Shown: positions 1-13,460, counted from the first letter of the stretch. The stretch is 64,000 nt of DNA from Magnolia sinica (GCF_029962835.1 NC_080590.1:64478001-64542000), one strand, 5' to 3'. Notes: generated by a model not told the origin, from the letters alone. Translations and numbers: made by a program.

Positions 1-194
1 CAATGGGCCAATATACATCAAATGGGCCGCACCAATGAGCCAACATACATCAAATGGGCAATATACATCAAATGGGCAGCACCAATGGGCCGCATCATAT
101 GGGTCACACCAATGGGCTAATATACATCAAATGGACTGCACCAATGGGCCAACATACATTAAATGGGCCACATCATATGGGTCGCACCAATGGG
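1..194. repeat. Minisatellite, CAATGGGCC / ACATCAAATGGGC units
   Basis: Imperfect tandem units of roughly 27-46 bases are built from two alternating blocks, caatgggccaatatacat and caaatgggccgcac, with variants such as catcatatgggtcacac. The array begins outside the window. The reading frame across it is an artefact of the repeat. It abuts a member of the palindromic GGGCCCACC repeat family at about 195. Confidence 0.8.
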
Positions 195-510
195 CCATAC
201 CACAAATAACAGTGGTGATAATGATTCCCACTGATAAAACCCCACAGGGCCCACCATAGCGTTTATTTTCTATCCAATCTGTTCATAAGGTCACAAGGAC
301 TTAGGTTAAGAGGAAAAATAAATTCCATATTGGTCTAAAATTTCCATGACCCTAAAAGGGGTTTCAATGGTAGACGTTCAATCCCCACTATTTGCTACAA
401 TGTGGTCCACCTGATAGATCTGCCTCATTTTATCTCAAGCCTTGAGACAAGCTCACCGTTTGGATGGACGATTTGGATGTAACGCACAAATTAAGGTGGC
501 CATAGTGTGA
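195..510. repeat. GGGCCCACC palindromic repeat family, copy A
   Basis: This stretch aligns by eye with 50360-50690. Both contain ccacaaat-agcagtgg, gggcccaccat, tccatccaatctgt, aggtcacacagac, gaggaaaaataaat, tttcaatggtagacgttcaat and a gtggtccacctga-type block in the same order. It is half of a long foldback repeat related to others at 39697-39935, 49735-50240 and 50730-51293. No gene is seen. Confidence 0.65.
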
Positions 511-715
511 ATGTAATGTATATATCAGTGGTGGGTCTCACCGTCCAGCCACCTGGACGTTGTGGATAAGACCCATACATTAGGTGGGATTCCCACCGTC
601 CTAAGCAGTGGACAGTGAAGATGCACCACATACAAAGGACCTCACATGGCACCGTCCAGATGGATGGTGCAGGATATAAAATGCAACATTAAAGGTGGGT
701 CCCACGTGGGCCCAC

Positions 716-781
<66 letters not shown>

Positions 782-1515
782 ATTATATTATTATTATAAT
801 TATTATTTTTTTTTAAAAAGCCCAGCATCCAGATAGATGGACAACTGGATAGAATACATGTATTTCATGTGTTATAGTGGCCCACCGTCCAAGCAATGGA
901 CGGTGTGGATCCACGCGCTACACATGCACTGTCCAGTTGGACGGTGTGCAGATAAAACACGTACATTAGGTGGTCCCACCTAAAATTCTTATCTGTCTCA
1001 TACCATGAGACATCCTCCATAAATGGTTGAACGGTATAGATGCAACACTTACATCCTGTGGGACCCACGGATCTGCAAACGCTTGTTATAGCAGCTATAT
1101 TGCTGCTCGTGGGTCCCTAGATGAACGGTCGGGATATAATACAACCCTCACGATCATGATCAGGGCTCACCTAATGATATCAATACATCAGCTATATAGC
1201 TGGGATACGGTACTCCAACCAATCTGCTTCCTATGGGGTCCACGTCCCCTTGCTGAATGGTGAATATAACCCATCCGATGGGTCTGCAAACTGCTGGACA
1301 GATAGTCCAGCAATGCAAATTGTCGGACGGTGTGAATAAAATACACACAACACAGTGGGTTCACACGTTGGTGGCCCACCTAGTTTGGATCAAACTGACA
1401 ATTGTGTTTTTCCCTTCATTTGGGCTGTCCAAAACCGTCCAGCAAGTACACAGTAGGGTGGCTACCACTAATGGATGGTCTGGATCTATTCAATTCATCA
1501 AGGTGGGCCACACAT
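511..1515. other. Non-coding; foldback-like fragments with ACCGTCCA and GTGGGCCCAC words
   Basis: Repeated short words (caccgtcca, gtggacggtg, gtgggtcccac, agctatatagct) suggest diverged palindromic MITE remnants. I cannot place termini or target duplications. The short open frames here overlap one another on both strands and none shows a known domain. Confidence 0.4.
719..777. repeat. (AT)n microsatellite
   Basis: About 58 bases of uninterrupted AT dinucleotide directly follow a gtgggcccaccaaat word. Confidence 0.95.
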
Positions 1516-1516
1516 C

Positions 1517-1541
1517 AAAGAGAGAGAGAGAGAGAGAGAGA
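1517..1541. repeat. (AG)n microsatellite
   Basis: An uninterrupted AG dinucleotide run flanked by non-coding DNA. Confidence 0.9.
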
Positions 1542-2041
1542 GAAATTGGTGTAGTGGAGGGACCCCGCCACTATGGGCCCCTCATATGATTACAACACAT
1601 AGGTCAAATTGGGTCCCATCACAAATGGGCCATCAAATTGAAAATTAACAGTGGATCACCAACCTATCGGCCTTCTTCCTTGTCCCTTAGCTTCTTTAGC
1701 TCCTATGCTCAACTTTTGATAGTGGATGATGAAGTTTTGATGGTGGAGATAAGAGATTGGGTACTAGAGAAGTGGGCCACAATTGGGTTACTCTTAGAAG
1801 GCTTAGACATTGGACTTTTTTCGTTGCTTGGGAGTGAAGAGAGAGAGGGAACTGATGGGATAAAAGATATGGAGTGATGGGTGATGGGTGGAGTGATGGA
1901 GTTGTAAGAAAGGGATGGGTAGAGAGAGAAAGTTGACTTTGGGAATGGGAAAGAGATGGGTTGTTTGTACTTGTGGTATGGTGTGTACTTGATTGATTGA
2001 TTGATTAATTAATTGATTGATGGGATAAGTTGTAGAGATTC

Positions 2042-3604
2042 TGTCGGAATTCGCACGCGCGGCGTTTTTCTCGAAATGAATGCGAGCTCATATCTTCTAC
2101 TCTAGGTATCCCATTGGCCCGCGAGACGCGGCTTTAGAACTGTGGCAACGGAGTAGTCGCTCGGATATAAGTTTCGAGTCAAGCTGACTTAAATCTATGG
2201 GTTGTAACTTAGGATTGCGTGCAAATACCGATTTGAGGTCGAGGGTCGCTGGAATTCGACCGGAACGACCGCGGAAGCCTATGGAACGATACGAATTAGG
2301 ATACGGGTCTTACAAAAAGCTAGTTTATCATGAAGATAACTAGAAAAAAGGCATTCCACCTATGCATGTGTTATATGAACGATGCTGTCATAAGATCTAT
2401 ATAGTAGTCTGACGGCTGACGCACCTCTCCAAGAAAACCATAATGTCTGCATGGAGAATCATCATGGCCTTCATGGCCAAATACAGAAATGTCATGGCCG
2501 CTTTAGCCAATAAGAAAATTCCAACTGTTGAAACAAACTACCTATCAGGTAGCTTAACTAGAATGGCTAAATTAACAGTCGAAAATTAACTCAACTAAGT
2601 AACTCATACGATCAGACTGAGATTGGAAATTCAGGTCGGTCATCCCATATTGCACTTGTGATTTCGAAGAATAACAAGAATACGAAGAAAACCAAAATCA
2701 ATTATTGATATTACGTTGGTACCCAACGGGGCGTATAGAAGACTGCCTAATGCATTAGTAATGGATGTTCTAGTCGAACCTTAAGTGTATTTTAAATTTC
2801 ATATGTTTACCTTTTATTTTGAGTTTAATTTTGGACGTGATGATGAATTGTGATCATGCTTAAGTTATGTTGAAAAGGAAGTAAGATTATGTGATGATGA
2901 ATTAAAAACGTGTTTACGTTATGTTGGAAAGAACAAAAGATTATGTTAGTTATATTTGATGCATTCATAACACATCTAATGATAGCACGAATTGCACTAC
3001 CCTAGGAAAAAATAAATAAATACGATGCTCTGCCCTAGATTTCCTAAAAGTATATGCACGGGTGCTCTGCCCTGGATGATCTGAAATGAACATGATGTTG
3101 TGCCCCAAATTCTCTAAAAGTCATGATATACTATTTACTTTTTTATGTCGAGAACTACATGCATGATGTATGTATTGATTTTAAGTTTATTAGTATCTAT
3201 ATTATTTATCTGTTAATCTGAAATTTCTAAGGATTCGAAGGACATGATCCCAGTCTGATATCTTTCAGGCACTGAGCTAGGAGCACTTCGAACGTGCAGG
3301 CCACTAGTATTAGTTCTTCCAGTGCTCTAGACTTGGTTTACTTTTCATTACTATTCCTTCAGCTGTAATAGTTTTAGTTTAAATTTCAATCATCAATGTA
3401 ATAAAAAGTAAGGATGAGTGATCAGTGAATTTTATAATGGCTTGGAATTTTTTTCAATAGAATGTCTCTTTATATTAATGTTGATTTTATAAATGGTTTG
3501 AATTATTGTGTATATGATGTTAATATCAAAATATATTAGTTCAAAAGCTTGGGATTTGAGTCTCGAATCACTTTACTCAGGTATCCAAATTTCGAGACGT
3601 GACA
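2042..3604 (+). mobile_element. LTR-like fragment (candidate solo or truncated LTR)
   Basis: The left part carries a GC-richer block with several cg words (tgtcggaattcgcacgcg, cccgcgagacgcgg, ggaacgaccgcgg). The right end reads ttcgagacgtgaca, which resembles the TGACA terminus common in plant Ty3/Gypsy LTRs. The middle holds a repeated motif (gctctgccct...gatgttgtgcccc). The bases beside the two ends (gattc and aggtc) do not match, so the left boundary is uncertain and a target duplication is not shown. There is no coding capacity. Confidence 0.4.
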
Positions 3605-5265
3605 AGGTCTAAATGACCCATTTGCCTAGTTGGATGCAATTGGGGCCCATGTAACCTTATTTTGTTGCTCGTGGGACATCAGCCAAATCTCAATTTGGTG
3701 AGCGATCTTGCATTTTGGTTGGTTAGGATGACCAAAGTCCATCAACGTGTTCTCTTTTACCTGTAATTATGCTTGACACTTTGAATTTTGATTTTTAGGA
3801 TGGTGCATCATGACTTCGTTATTCGGACGAGGCTTCCTCAATTAGGCTAGTCCACCTCCGGATCTTTGTGTTATGGAGCTAAAGCATCATCACCTCTCTG
3901 CACGTATAGCTCAAAGACTTTCCCATCCTGGCTTTCATCACTATTATATAGGGTAAGGGCAAAATGCTGTGACCGATACCAAGTTGGTTCCCGATGACGG
4001 AGACTTTCTGTCGTGACCCAAGTCGGTCCCCTCAACAAATGATGATCATACATCTCAAAGATCAATGTTCATAAATATATCAAGTATTATGTGTTAATGT
4101 GGCTCATCTAGGCATTTAGATCCATGAAACACAACTCTCTTTGATTAGTGACTATTGATGCAGACCAATGTCTAATCTCAAGTTCCCTGATACCAAAGGT
4201 TGTATCGTGTACTACTCACACAACCCAATGAACATAAGATTAATGTGACACTAAATATATATAAGGCATCAAACATATTTCTAAGCAGAAGTCATGATCA
4301 TTTAGATTAATGGCTAAAACTGACCCTATCACATCCACATGGCTAGTGGATTAGTGCGCCATTGGTTTTCTAGTAGACTAACTCCAACAATCTTCCGCTT
4401 GTCCTAAAACTACTATGTGCTTAAATCAATCAAGCACACATGTCAAAAGAGACTTCTTAGCTTTTAAATTAAGGAATCATACTAATCGTATAAGAAGTTA
4501 TTAAGTCTCTCTAATGGTAACTCTTATTGTCTTATACACTAAGCCAAGTGCATTCAATTTCCACAGTTGTTATTTTCATTCTTTATGCCATTTATCCTTG
4601 TGATCGAAAACCTGATCACCCGACAATCACAATTCACTTAAGAACTTTAATTGATCTAAAAGATAAGAATTTCAGTGCATATCACACATTTGGATCACTA
4701 TGGAACTCATGGCATATCACATGTTAAACTGATAGTGTCACTATACGAGTGAAATTACACAGATATGATATCTAAAATACAAATATAAGAAGTATATCTA
4801 CCCACAAGGGTGGAAATTAATCACCAAACTAGAGTCATTATTATGTCTATTTTCTCCCACTGAATAAGACAACCATTTGAAGTCATATTTTACATGCACG
4901 ATCTAAACAGGGAAATCCTTTTAAGCATATTAAGATCTATTGGTCCACATCCCTTAATTGTACCTTTGATTAGCATCATCTAAATAACGCCTTAAATCTA
5001 ATCAATCCAGTAGAGAAAACACAAGCAATCAACCCTTAAGCTAAGGTGGTAAAACATCTAGATGATATCATTTTATAACTTGTGTGTGGAAAGTGAAGTG
5101 TAGAAGCCATTTTAGAAAATGTGATTCATCATGCGTCATCAAGTGATAGGCAAAGTCCATATGTTCTCATCACCACCATCTAGAACATAAGCAGTGGCTA
5201 TCAAGTTAATGTTATGTGTTTGATCGACAATATATTGTGCCCATCTTAAATTCTAGATAATCAGA
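3605..5265. other. Unassigned non-coding DNA
   Basis: AT-rich sequence without a convincing gene. Short frames at 3871-4065 and 4527-4727 show no family resemblance. The stretch near 4390 (caacaatcttccgcttgtcc) resembles non-coding parts of plant Copia elements, but I cannot support that further. Confidence 0.4.
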
Positions 5266-5500
5266 TGTAACACCGCGTACTTTTCATTACTCAAGTGTTA
5301 CCATGAATTTAATTTAGTATATACATGTGTATGTCACCAATTTAGTTTGTCCTAACCTTACATCTATTCACTAACCTGAATCTAACCGTTGGGAATAATC
5401 TTAATCCATAGATCAAGACATCCGACTATCGATTTGTAAGACAGACCATCATATATCCAAGTATTCTCACATGTCCATCATAACTAACTATTTAGTCAAA
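5266..5500 (+). mobile_element. Diverged LTR 5'-end fragment related to the solo LTR at 6531
   Basis: The sequence starts tgtaacaccg and stays alignable with 6531-6765 for roughly 230 bases. Shared blocks include cgagtgttac / caagtgttac, tacatctattc, ttaaccgttgggaat, tccatagat and gatttgtgaga / gatttgtaaga. Similarity then fades. It is probably an older, truncated member of the same LTR family in direct orientation, about 1.27 kb upstream. Confidence 0.6.
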
Positions 5501-6525
5501 TATTCACCGCCAGATAAAGACATCTTACCGTCTACTTTGATTTTGGCCACTCAAACATAGTAAACTAACTATCTGATCTCTACACCTTTTCATACATGTA
5601 TCGAATCAATATTTTTATCCGTTCATCTTGTTCACACCTATGAATATGCTTAACCCACCATCAAAACTACAATATGAGGAACTTACATATATGAACAAGT
5701 CACTTGAACCTAACGGTATATATGTTTTACCTCTTGACCACTGTAAAAATCCACTAGTGTTCATTAATTTACAAAATTGATAGTACACCCACCTACATAC
5801 ATGATTAAAGTACTAACCATCAAGTTTTTCTATATGCCATAATTACCGGCTAACTTCTTTATTAGATTTATGAAAGTATTGATTAGACCTCGGGGCGGTA
5901 TAGCCCATTAAAAATGCATATTGGTTATCTAAAAGCAATCAAGGCTCAAACTAGGGTAATAGAAAGAGCATGAAAAATAAAGAATTCTTGCTAAATTTCT
6001 ATGCACTCGAATGGTGTAGTTCAACGTTACGGACATCGGAAGTTAGAGAATACTTAATGTCATTAACCTAGACCCTTGAATTCCAGATAATATGGTTCTT
6101 ATGATCTGTTTGATGTGAAATTTTATACCATGCCTATATGTCATAAATAAACTATACACGTAGAATTTCAGCCCTTAGATCATTGTAAAAGTGACCCAAT
6201 TGACAAATCAATCCCTTAACCGTTGATTTTGGTATCCATCGAGTGAGGAAAGATCGTGAGTACTCGTAGTGGGATATTTTCCTTTATATGAATGACTTGG
6301 ATTGCATATCACATGGATCGAGTGTGAAATGTGAGAACCCCACCTTGTTAGGCTTTTTCTTAAGCTTACGAACTCTTTCTAAATTTGGAGCCTCTGATTA
6401 ACCCATTTTACATTGTCAATCGCAATTCAAATTTGGACAATACTTTGGCCTCGTATGACTATGAGATCATACAAAATTTAGACATTGATCTATGATCCTA
6501 CATAGCTAAATGATGACCACCTTAA
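5501..6525. other. Unassigned AT-rich DNA, possibly the decayed remainder of the 5266 LTR
   Basis: No open frame of note. Words such as aaccgttgattttgg and cccttagatcattg recur in LTR-like DNA nearby, but no boundary can be set. Confidence 0.3.
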
Positions 6526-6530
6526 CTCCA
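6526..6530. repeat. Target site duplication, left copy (CTCCA)
   Basis: Matches CTCCA at 19648-19652 on the other side of the solo LTR. Confidence 0.75.
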
Positions 6531-7803
6531 TGTAAGACCCTAAACTTTTCAATACCCGAGTATTGAAGTTCTCGAGTGTTACTATGAAATTTAACGTAAT
6601 ATGTATGTGTGTATGATATCAACCTAGCCATCCTAGTTGTACATCTATTCTCCAAACACAAATTTAACCGTTGGGAATGATCTCTATCCATAGAGTAACT
6701 CATCTGACCGTTGATTTGTGAGATATGATCATTATATAACCAAATATCCTCGCTTAACTATCATAACCAACCGATCCAACCATCATAACGATGATAAATG
6801 ACACTTAACAATTATATCACAGTTGATATGGTCCACCTAAGCCTTAGATCTGCCCCATTTTCAATCCTCTACCCTAATAGGGTCTTACAAGATAGACGTA
6901 CGGACTGGATTTGTCAAAGGCATCCATGTGGGCCCTAGTGCAGTTGCATGTGCATAGAGTGTGCATACACTCACAACACACCTGATTTGCCAACACGGCC
7001 AACCCTTGTTGACCCGTGAAATCTTTAAAGGAGGAAGATTTCTCCAGAAATCTCGTCGACTGTAATGAATGAACAGCGTCCGTTTAAAGGACGGTTTGGC
7101 CCATCAAGACCACCCATCCGTTCGATCCGAACCGTCCATCACATTCGGAAGCTACCTTGTCCGAATCCTGGCGGTTTCCATATGAGACTGTGCATGTGTG
7201 TCACCCAACTTCCAGCAAAGGAGAAGCCTCTGCACTGCAAGCGTTAACAGGCAGTGTCTTTTGAGGACGCTGGTGGGCCACCATCATGGTGACCCACATC
7301 AATCTGAACCATCCACTAGATTCGTAGGTCGAATCAGATCAAACCCCACCTCCTTCCGCTCCCAACAGGAATTAAGAAGACAGTCAAACTCCTCCCGAAA
7401 CTTCGTCCGCAAGCAACATAAAAAGAAACCAATCCGGTTTCGAATTCCATGCGTAAGGAAATCTCACGAAGGATACGTGGGACGAGCAGAGCCATCCAAA
7501 ACCCAGTAGAAGTGATTCCGACCACACGTATGTTGAGGATAAGGAGGGAAACAAGTGCGGAAGGATGCACTTCCCGATTTTCACACAGATGATTTCGTAG
7601 AAGGATCTGCCACCAATCAAAAGGTCCCGCCTTCAAAAGCATGATCAAGGCCATCCATTCAGAGGCCCACTTAGGGACAACACAACACCATCCAAGATCT
7701 GATCAGATCTATGAAGGAGAAAAAGATATTGCCGGACAGGCAATGGTTTCCCTCGCAAGACCTGCGTCCAACTTTCACCTTTACATGGTGCTGCGTAAAG
7801 GAG

Positions 7804-7808
7804 TCGGT
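7804..7808. repeat. Target site duplication, left copy (TCGGT)
   Basis: Identical to 17693-17697. Before insertion the host LTR read ...ggag-TCGGT-gctag... Confidence 0.9.
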
Positions 7809-9099
7809 TGATTGCTTGCCTCCAAGTGCAGAGGTTCGTAAGTAGTATCCCGTGAATACAGGGTCGATCCCACAGGGAGATGAATTGTGAGGAGAAAAAA
7901 ATTAAATGCAAAACAAACTAAGTAATAAAAATTAATCTGATGATTTGATTTTGGAATTTTTGAATGGATGTAATTCAACTGAATAAAATAACACCCAAGC
8001 TTCAAAGTTCCACACATAGGTTAATGTTCCAAAATCATGATGACTTGGATAACGCAACTAGGATCTAAGCACTATAGTCAACCTAATCGGAAAATAAAAC
8101 AGTTTAAATATTTTAATAAATGATATAAAAGATTAGAAAATAATGGATTTGCACCATTGACAAATATTCTCAAGCACCAGCGATTTTAAGTATTCAATAT
8201 CTATAGGATAATGAATATCAAAAAAATATAACAGGTTGAGAACATCTCCTATCTAGGAAATTTGATTGATCCAGGGTAAGCCTATCCATCAACGTGGATC
8301 TCATATGATGGAAACATATGGATCTCACAAGAGGATAAAAAATAAAACATAAATAATAGATAACATGCATACACTATTCTTCTCATCATTAAAACAATCA
8401 ATCATCATAACTTAAAGAATTATTAAACCCATGTGCTTCCCTTCTAGCTTAGGCTAGAAGGAACTTAGACAAACATAACTAGAATAAAGAAAGAAAGAAA
8501 CAAGAAAGAATAAATGCAAATAAAAAAGATCTAAAAGAAAAAAACAATTTATAAATCTTAAATAAAATCGAAAACCCTCTAAAGACCTTAAATCGTGCTC
8601 TTGAATGCTTTGAATGATGTTTAAGAATGCCTTAAGAAGCCCTATTTATAAGTAGGGAACTCCAATTTTCGTACGAAGTTGAAAAACCCTAGAAAATGCC
8701 TCAAATATATGTATTTTCTTAAAATAGACTTCTCGCTGTATAGTTTGTTTAAAACAGACTTCCTGCTGCGCAGTTTTCCAAAATAGACTTCAGAGCTTTA
8801 AAATACACTTTTCAGGATGATTTCAAGATTCTTCACTTCAAATCTTTGATTCTTTTCATTCCTCACTTAGTTTTCTTGGATCTTTGGCATGTGAATTCTT
8901 CGATCTTGGTCTCCTAAGATCCATCACTTGCCTTGGTGATTCTTGAGTATCAAATCCATGCTTTTTAGCACCCTTTTTCAATTCAAGCTCATAAATTCAC
9001 CTTGCAACACATAATGAGTAAAATAAAATATTAAGGTGATTTATGTTCATAAAACCAAAATATAAATGGGAAAAATTATACAATATTTGAGTCTCAACA
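7809..9099 (-). repeat. Left LTR (3' LTR of the Athila-like element)
   Basis: 1291 bases bounded by TG...CA. By hand count about 13 differences separate it from the right LTR over the first 270 or so bases, i.e. about 95% identity there. That suggests an old but not ancient insertion. Confidence 0.93.
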
Positions 9100-9113
9100 C
9101 ACCCCCCAACCAG
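9100..9113 (-). promoter_or_regulatory. Polypurine tract (plus-strand priming site)
   Basis: On the minus strand, ggttggggggtg lies immediately before the LTR start TGTTGAG. This is where second-strand synthesis of a retrotransposon is primed, and it fixes the left LTR as the 3' LTR. Confidence 0.85.
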
Positions 9114-10400
9114 CATTTTGCTAGTCCGGAGCAAAATAAGCAAAGAAAAATAAAAATAAAAATAAAAATTAATTTAAAAAAAAAATTAAAAAAAATTAAA
9201 ATGAAAAAAATTCTAATTACACCACTTTCACAGGTAATCGTAATTGCATTTAGCATATGCAACAAGCCTTTAAACCCCTAGGTTTCCCCTAGTGGACGAG
9301 TTATAGTCTCGTGAGGGTTTCCAGAAATATTACCCACAAACATTGAAAACAAGAAAAATATTTCAACACTAAAAAATTTATACAATTATGCATCCATTCA
9401 TCATATGAATTCCAAAACAAAACAATACTTAACCTAAGTCTGAAGTTAGTTAGAATCTCAATTTTTTAATCCATTACATCCATGAGTTCAGAGACCTAAT
9501 CAAAATTTAGAATAGTTATGATCCAATATCTTTAGGTACTCCGTGACACTAGTCTAACCTTGAGAAATATGCGTATTCCCTATCCTAACTCCTTTCAATC
9601 ATCCCAAGAATATGAAATCTCTAGTTATCTCATTATTTTATGACATTTTTTCTTTTATCATCATATCCTCATTATTATAGACCACCCTTAGATGAAGATT
9701 TCCATCGGGTTTGCTTCATAACCTAAGGTATCGTACTTGTAATGGTAACAGTAATGGATACTAAGTAATCCTTACTCTGGATTACTGACACGATTGTTAT
9801 GGTCATTGCATTCATGCTCTATAATAAAAATTTCTTTTTTCCATCACTCTTTTTTTCCTTCAATATTCTCTCTTTTAAATATATATCAATGGTCCTAGTT
9901 CATTCAACCTTGTTTGAATCAAAAGTTGTTATTCTAGTTCACATATCATATTCCTCACTTAGTTAGCTAGGGTGTATTGTGAATTCAGTACATCAAATTA
10001 TAGCTCACTTTAAACTAGTGATTAGATAATTGAACCCAAGTCTATAATTTTCAGTTATCAGATTTCTGACTACTATCAACCTAGACTAAGTATTAATTTT
10101 GCCTTTGTAATTCGCAAAATATCATGTTCACATTCTTGTATATAAAAATATTATTTTGAAAATGTTAAAAAAAAAATTTCCATAAACCTAAAAAAATAAA
10201 TTTAAACCTAATTGAAACTTATGACTATCCACACCCCCAACCTAAAATCTACATTGTCCTCAATGTAATGATAATGTAATGCAGACAACATAAAAATAAA
10301 AGAAAGGATGGATAGTACGTACCATAAAAAACTCACCTGCTATGTGACACTAAAAAAATTGAATATGATACAAATCCTACACAAATGCCCCGTCAGACCA
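9114..10400 (-). other. Non-coding 3' internal region of the Athila-like element
   Basis: About 1.3 kb between the integrase tail and the polypurine tract. Athila elements often carry an env-like frame here, but no open frame with a membrane segment is recognisable; the stretch is AT-rich with homopolymers. Confidence 0.6.
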
Positions 10401-10406
10401 GGAGCA

Positions 10407-11769
10407 TCAATCTGAATATTCTGGCTCATGAAGAGGGAAGAACTCCTCTCCCAAATGAAAGTTTTCCACATAAGGCTTCAATCTCTGACCATTAACCTTG
10501 TACACATTGTCATTACATGGATTCTCAATTTCAACAGCCCCATGAGTATAAACATTCTTCACAATGAAGGGGCCTGTCCACCTTGATCTTAACTTTTCCG
10601 GAAAGAACTGGAGACGGGAATTGTACAATAGGACATTTACTGAGGTTTAAAATTCTTCCTCAGGATATTTTTGTCATGAAAAGCTTTGGTCCTCTCTTTT
10701 TAGATTTTAGAATTTTCATAGAAATCTCTCCTTAGCTCCTCTAATTCATTCAACTCTAATTTCTTTTGTCTATATCAAAGTTTAATTTTTTTATTGCCCA
10801 GTAGGCTCTATGTTCCAATTCCACAGGCAAGTGGCAAGCCTTTTCATACACCAATCTGTATGGAGACATTCCAATCGGGGTCTTATAACCAGTCCTATAA
10901 GCCCATAAAGCATTGGATAGTCTGAGGGATTAATCCTTCCTATCTGGCCTTATAGTTTTCTCTAAAATGTGTTTGATTTTCCGATTAGAAATTTCAGCTT
11001 GCCCACTCGGTTGTAGGTGGTATGGGGTACTCACTTTATGTTTGATATCATATTTCTTCATCAAAGCCTCAAATGTCCTATTGCAAAAGTGAGACCCGCC
11101 ATCACTAATGATGGCCTTTGGAGTTTCAAATCTAGCAAAAATATTTTTCTTGAGGAATTGTATGACCACTTTGTTGTCATTGGTCCTACTTGGAACTGCC
11201 TCAATCCACTTTGAAACATAGTCCACACAAACCAATATATAAAGAAATCCAAAAGAAGATAGAAATGGGCCCATAAAATCAATACCTCAACAATCAAAAA
11301 TCTCCAATGGTAAAATTGGGGATAAAGGCATCATGTTGCGCCGGGATACTCTTCCCAACCTTTGACATCTATCACAAGCAACACAGAAAGCATGGGTGTC
11401 TTTAAACATGGTGGGCCAGTAAAAATCACACTGCAGGATTTTTGCAGTAGTTTTCTTAGCAGAAAAATGACCACCACATGCTTCCATGTGATAAAAGGAA
11501 ATAACACTCTGAACTTCATCCTCTGGGACACAATGTCTAAAAATCTGATCAATCTCATATTTATATAAATACCAGTCATCCCAGAAGAAGTTCCAAACCT
11601 CGGTTTCAAAACACTTCCTATCTTGTGACTTCCAATGATATGGCATTTTTCCTGTTACAAGATAGTTCACTATATCTGTATACCAAGGCAATTTGGAGAT
11701 CACAAATAATTGTTCATCAGGAAAAGTATTCTGGATATGTATCTCCTCAGTGGAATCATCTAACACCAA
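10407..11769 (-). pseudogene. Integrase of the Athila-like element (broken)
   Basis: Integrases join retrotransposon cDNA to host DNA. The amino-terminal zinc domain is visible as H-x-H followed by CVACDRC near YWPTMFKD (about 11470-11340). The catalytic core has [14 protein letters not shown] and QAEISNRK, giving the D, D and E positions. The C-terminal tail at 10628-10407 reads LRSRWTGPF...VNGQRLKPY, the usual Athila end. A TGA at 11284-11286 sits where the family has a Trp just before GIDFMGPF, and the link between core and tail (about 10930-10630) is frame-broken, so the protein cannot be made in one piece. Confidence 0.88.
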
Positions 11770-13000
11770 TCTAGAAAGGTGATCGGCTACTATGTTTTCT
11801 ACTCCTTTCTTATCTTTTATCTCTAAGTCAAATTCTTAGAGTAGGAGGATCCATCTCAAAAATCTCGGCTTTGTATTCTTCTTAGATAACAAATATTTCA
11901 AAGCTGAGTGGTCCGTGAAAATGACCACTTTGGATCCCATCAAGTAGGACCTAAACTTATCCAAAGAAAAAACTACTGCAAGTAACTCTTTTTCAGTTGT
12001 TGAGTAGTCACTTGGGCCGAGTTTAGAGTTTTACTCACATACTGAATAACATAGGGCCGTTTATCTTTCCTTTGGCCCAAAACAGCCCCTATAGTATAAT
12101 CACTTGCATCGCACATTAGTTCAAAAGGAAGTGTCCAATCTAGTGGACGCATTATAGGTGATGTGGTAATGGATGATTTAATTTTATTAAAGGCACTTGC
12201 ACACTCATCTGTCCACTAAAATGAAACATCCTTTTGAAGAAGATTAGTCAAGGGTCTATTAATGACACTAAAGTCCTTGATGAATCTTTTATAAAAACCA
12301 GCATGCCCTATAAGTGATCTAATATCTCTAACAGTTCGGGGGATAGGTAGATTAGCTATAATATCGAGTTTTGAGAGATCTATCTCAATTTCATTTTTGG
12401 AGATAACATGGCCCAAAACAAGTCCCTTTTGAACCATGAAATGACATTTCTCTCAATTTAAGATAAGGTGTTTCTCTTCACACCTAGACAAGACAAGAGA
12501 TAAATTGTTGAGGTATTCCTCAAAACTACTCCCAAATACAGAGAAGTCATCCATGAAAACCTTAAGAAACTTTCTAACCATATTTGAAAAAATACTTAAC
12601 ATACACCGTTGGAAAGTTGTTGGGGCATTACACAATCCAAATGGCATCCGTTTGAAAGCAAACGTGCCAAATGGACAAGTGAACGTGGTTTTCTCATAGT
12701 CTTCTAGGGCTATCTCTATTTGGTTATATCGGGAATATCCATCAAGAAAACTATAGACTGAGTGACCTGCTACCCTTTCTAAAACTTGATCAATAAATGG
12801 TAGAGGGAAATGGTCATTCTTTGTGACTTAGTTCAATTTTTTATAATCAATGCAAACACGTCAACCAGTGGTGACACGTGTTGGTATGAGTTCATTATTA
12901 GAATTCTGCACAATAGTTATTCCAGATTTCTTTGGGATTACTTGAGTTGGACTCACCCAAACACTATCGGATATTAGTTAGATGATTCCCACATCCAATA
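11770..13000 (-). pseudogene. Reverse transcriptase and RNase H of the Athila-like element (broken)
   Basis: The polymerase palm is seen at 12647-12453 with MPFGLCNAPTTFQRCM and the active-site box FMDDFSVFG. It continues at 12437-12216 with LGHVISKN...LIGHAGFYKRFIKDFS. RNase H follows, with TDHSALKYL and ADHLSRL near 11930-11770. These domains copy element RNA into DNA. Several in-frame stops and frame changes split them into short pieces, so the enzyme is inactive as encoded. Confidence 0.88.
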
Positions 13001-13460
13001 ATTTGATCACCTCATTTTTTACAACTTCCATCATGTTTGGATTGAGACGCCTTTAAGGTTGTCTAATTGGTTTGGCATTATCATCGAGGTGGATCCGATG
13101 GGTGCATATGGAAGGGCTTATACCCTTGATGTCAGAAACAGTCCAGCCCAAGGCTCCTTTGTGGTCCCTTAGAACTTTCAATAATTTAATCTCTTAATCC
13201 TTCTCTAAAAATGAAGAGATCACCACAGGATAAGTTTTATTTTCACCTAAGTATACATACTTAAGCTCATTTGGTAATGGTTTTAGATCAAGCTTTAGAA
13301 CATTGGTTGGTGATGGCAGAGGTCGCAAGTCCTCGATAAATAGGATTTGAATGCGTGGTCTCTATTAGTACATACCAATGTCCTGGGTGGTAGTGCTCTC
13401 ATTATCATCAGAAATTTCAGTAAGCATTTTTTCTAAATCATATTTTTTCACCCTAATTAC

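Noticed and set aside
1-194. CRISPR-like array
   Set aside because: Units vary in length, there are no unique spacers, and the genome is eukaryotic; it is a minisatellite. The same applies to 18421-18650 and 60050-61200.
6531-6889. A 359-base MITE with 12-base perfect inverted ends (TGTAAGACCCTA / TAGGGTCTTACA)
   Set aside because: No target duplication flanks it, and the left end is better explained as the start of the solo LTR whose right end and CTCCA duplication lie at 19647. The inner inverted copy may be chance or LTR structure.
7065-7654. Overlapping frames of 60-106 codons on both strands
   Set aside because: They lie inside the solo LTR upstream of the Athila-like insertion and show no retrotransposon or host domain; likely chance frames in GC-richer LTR sequence.
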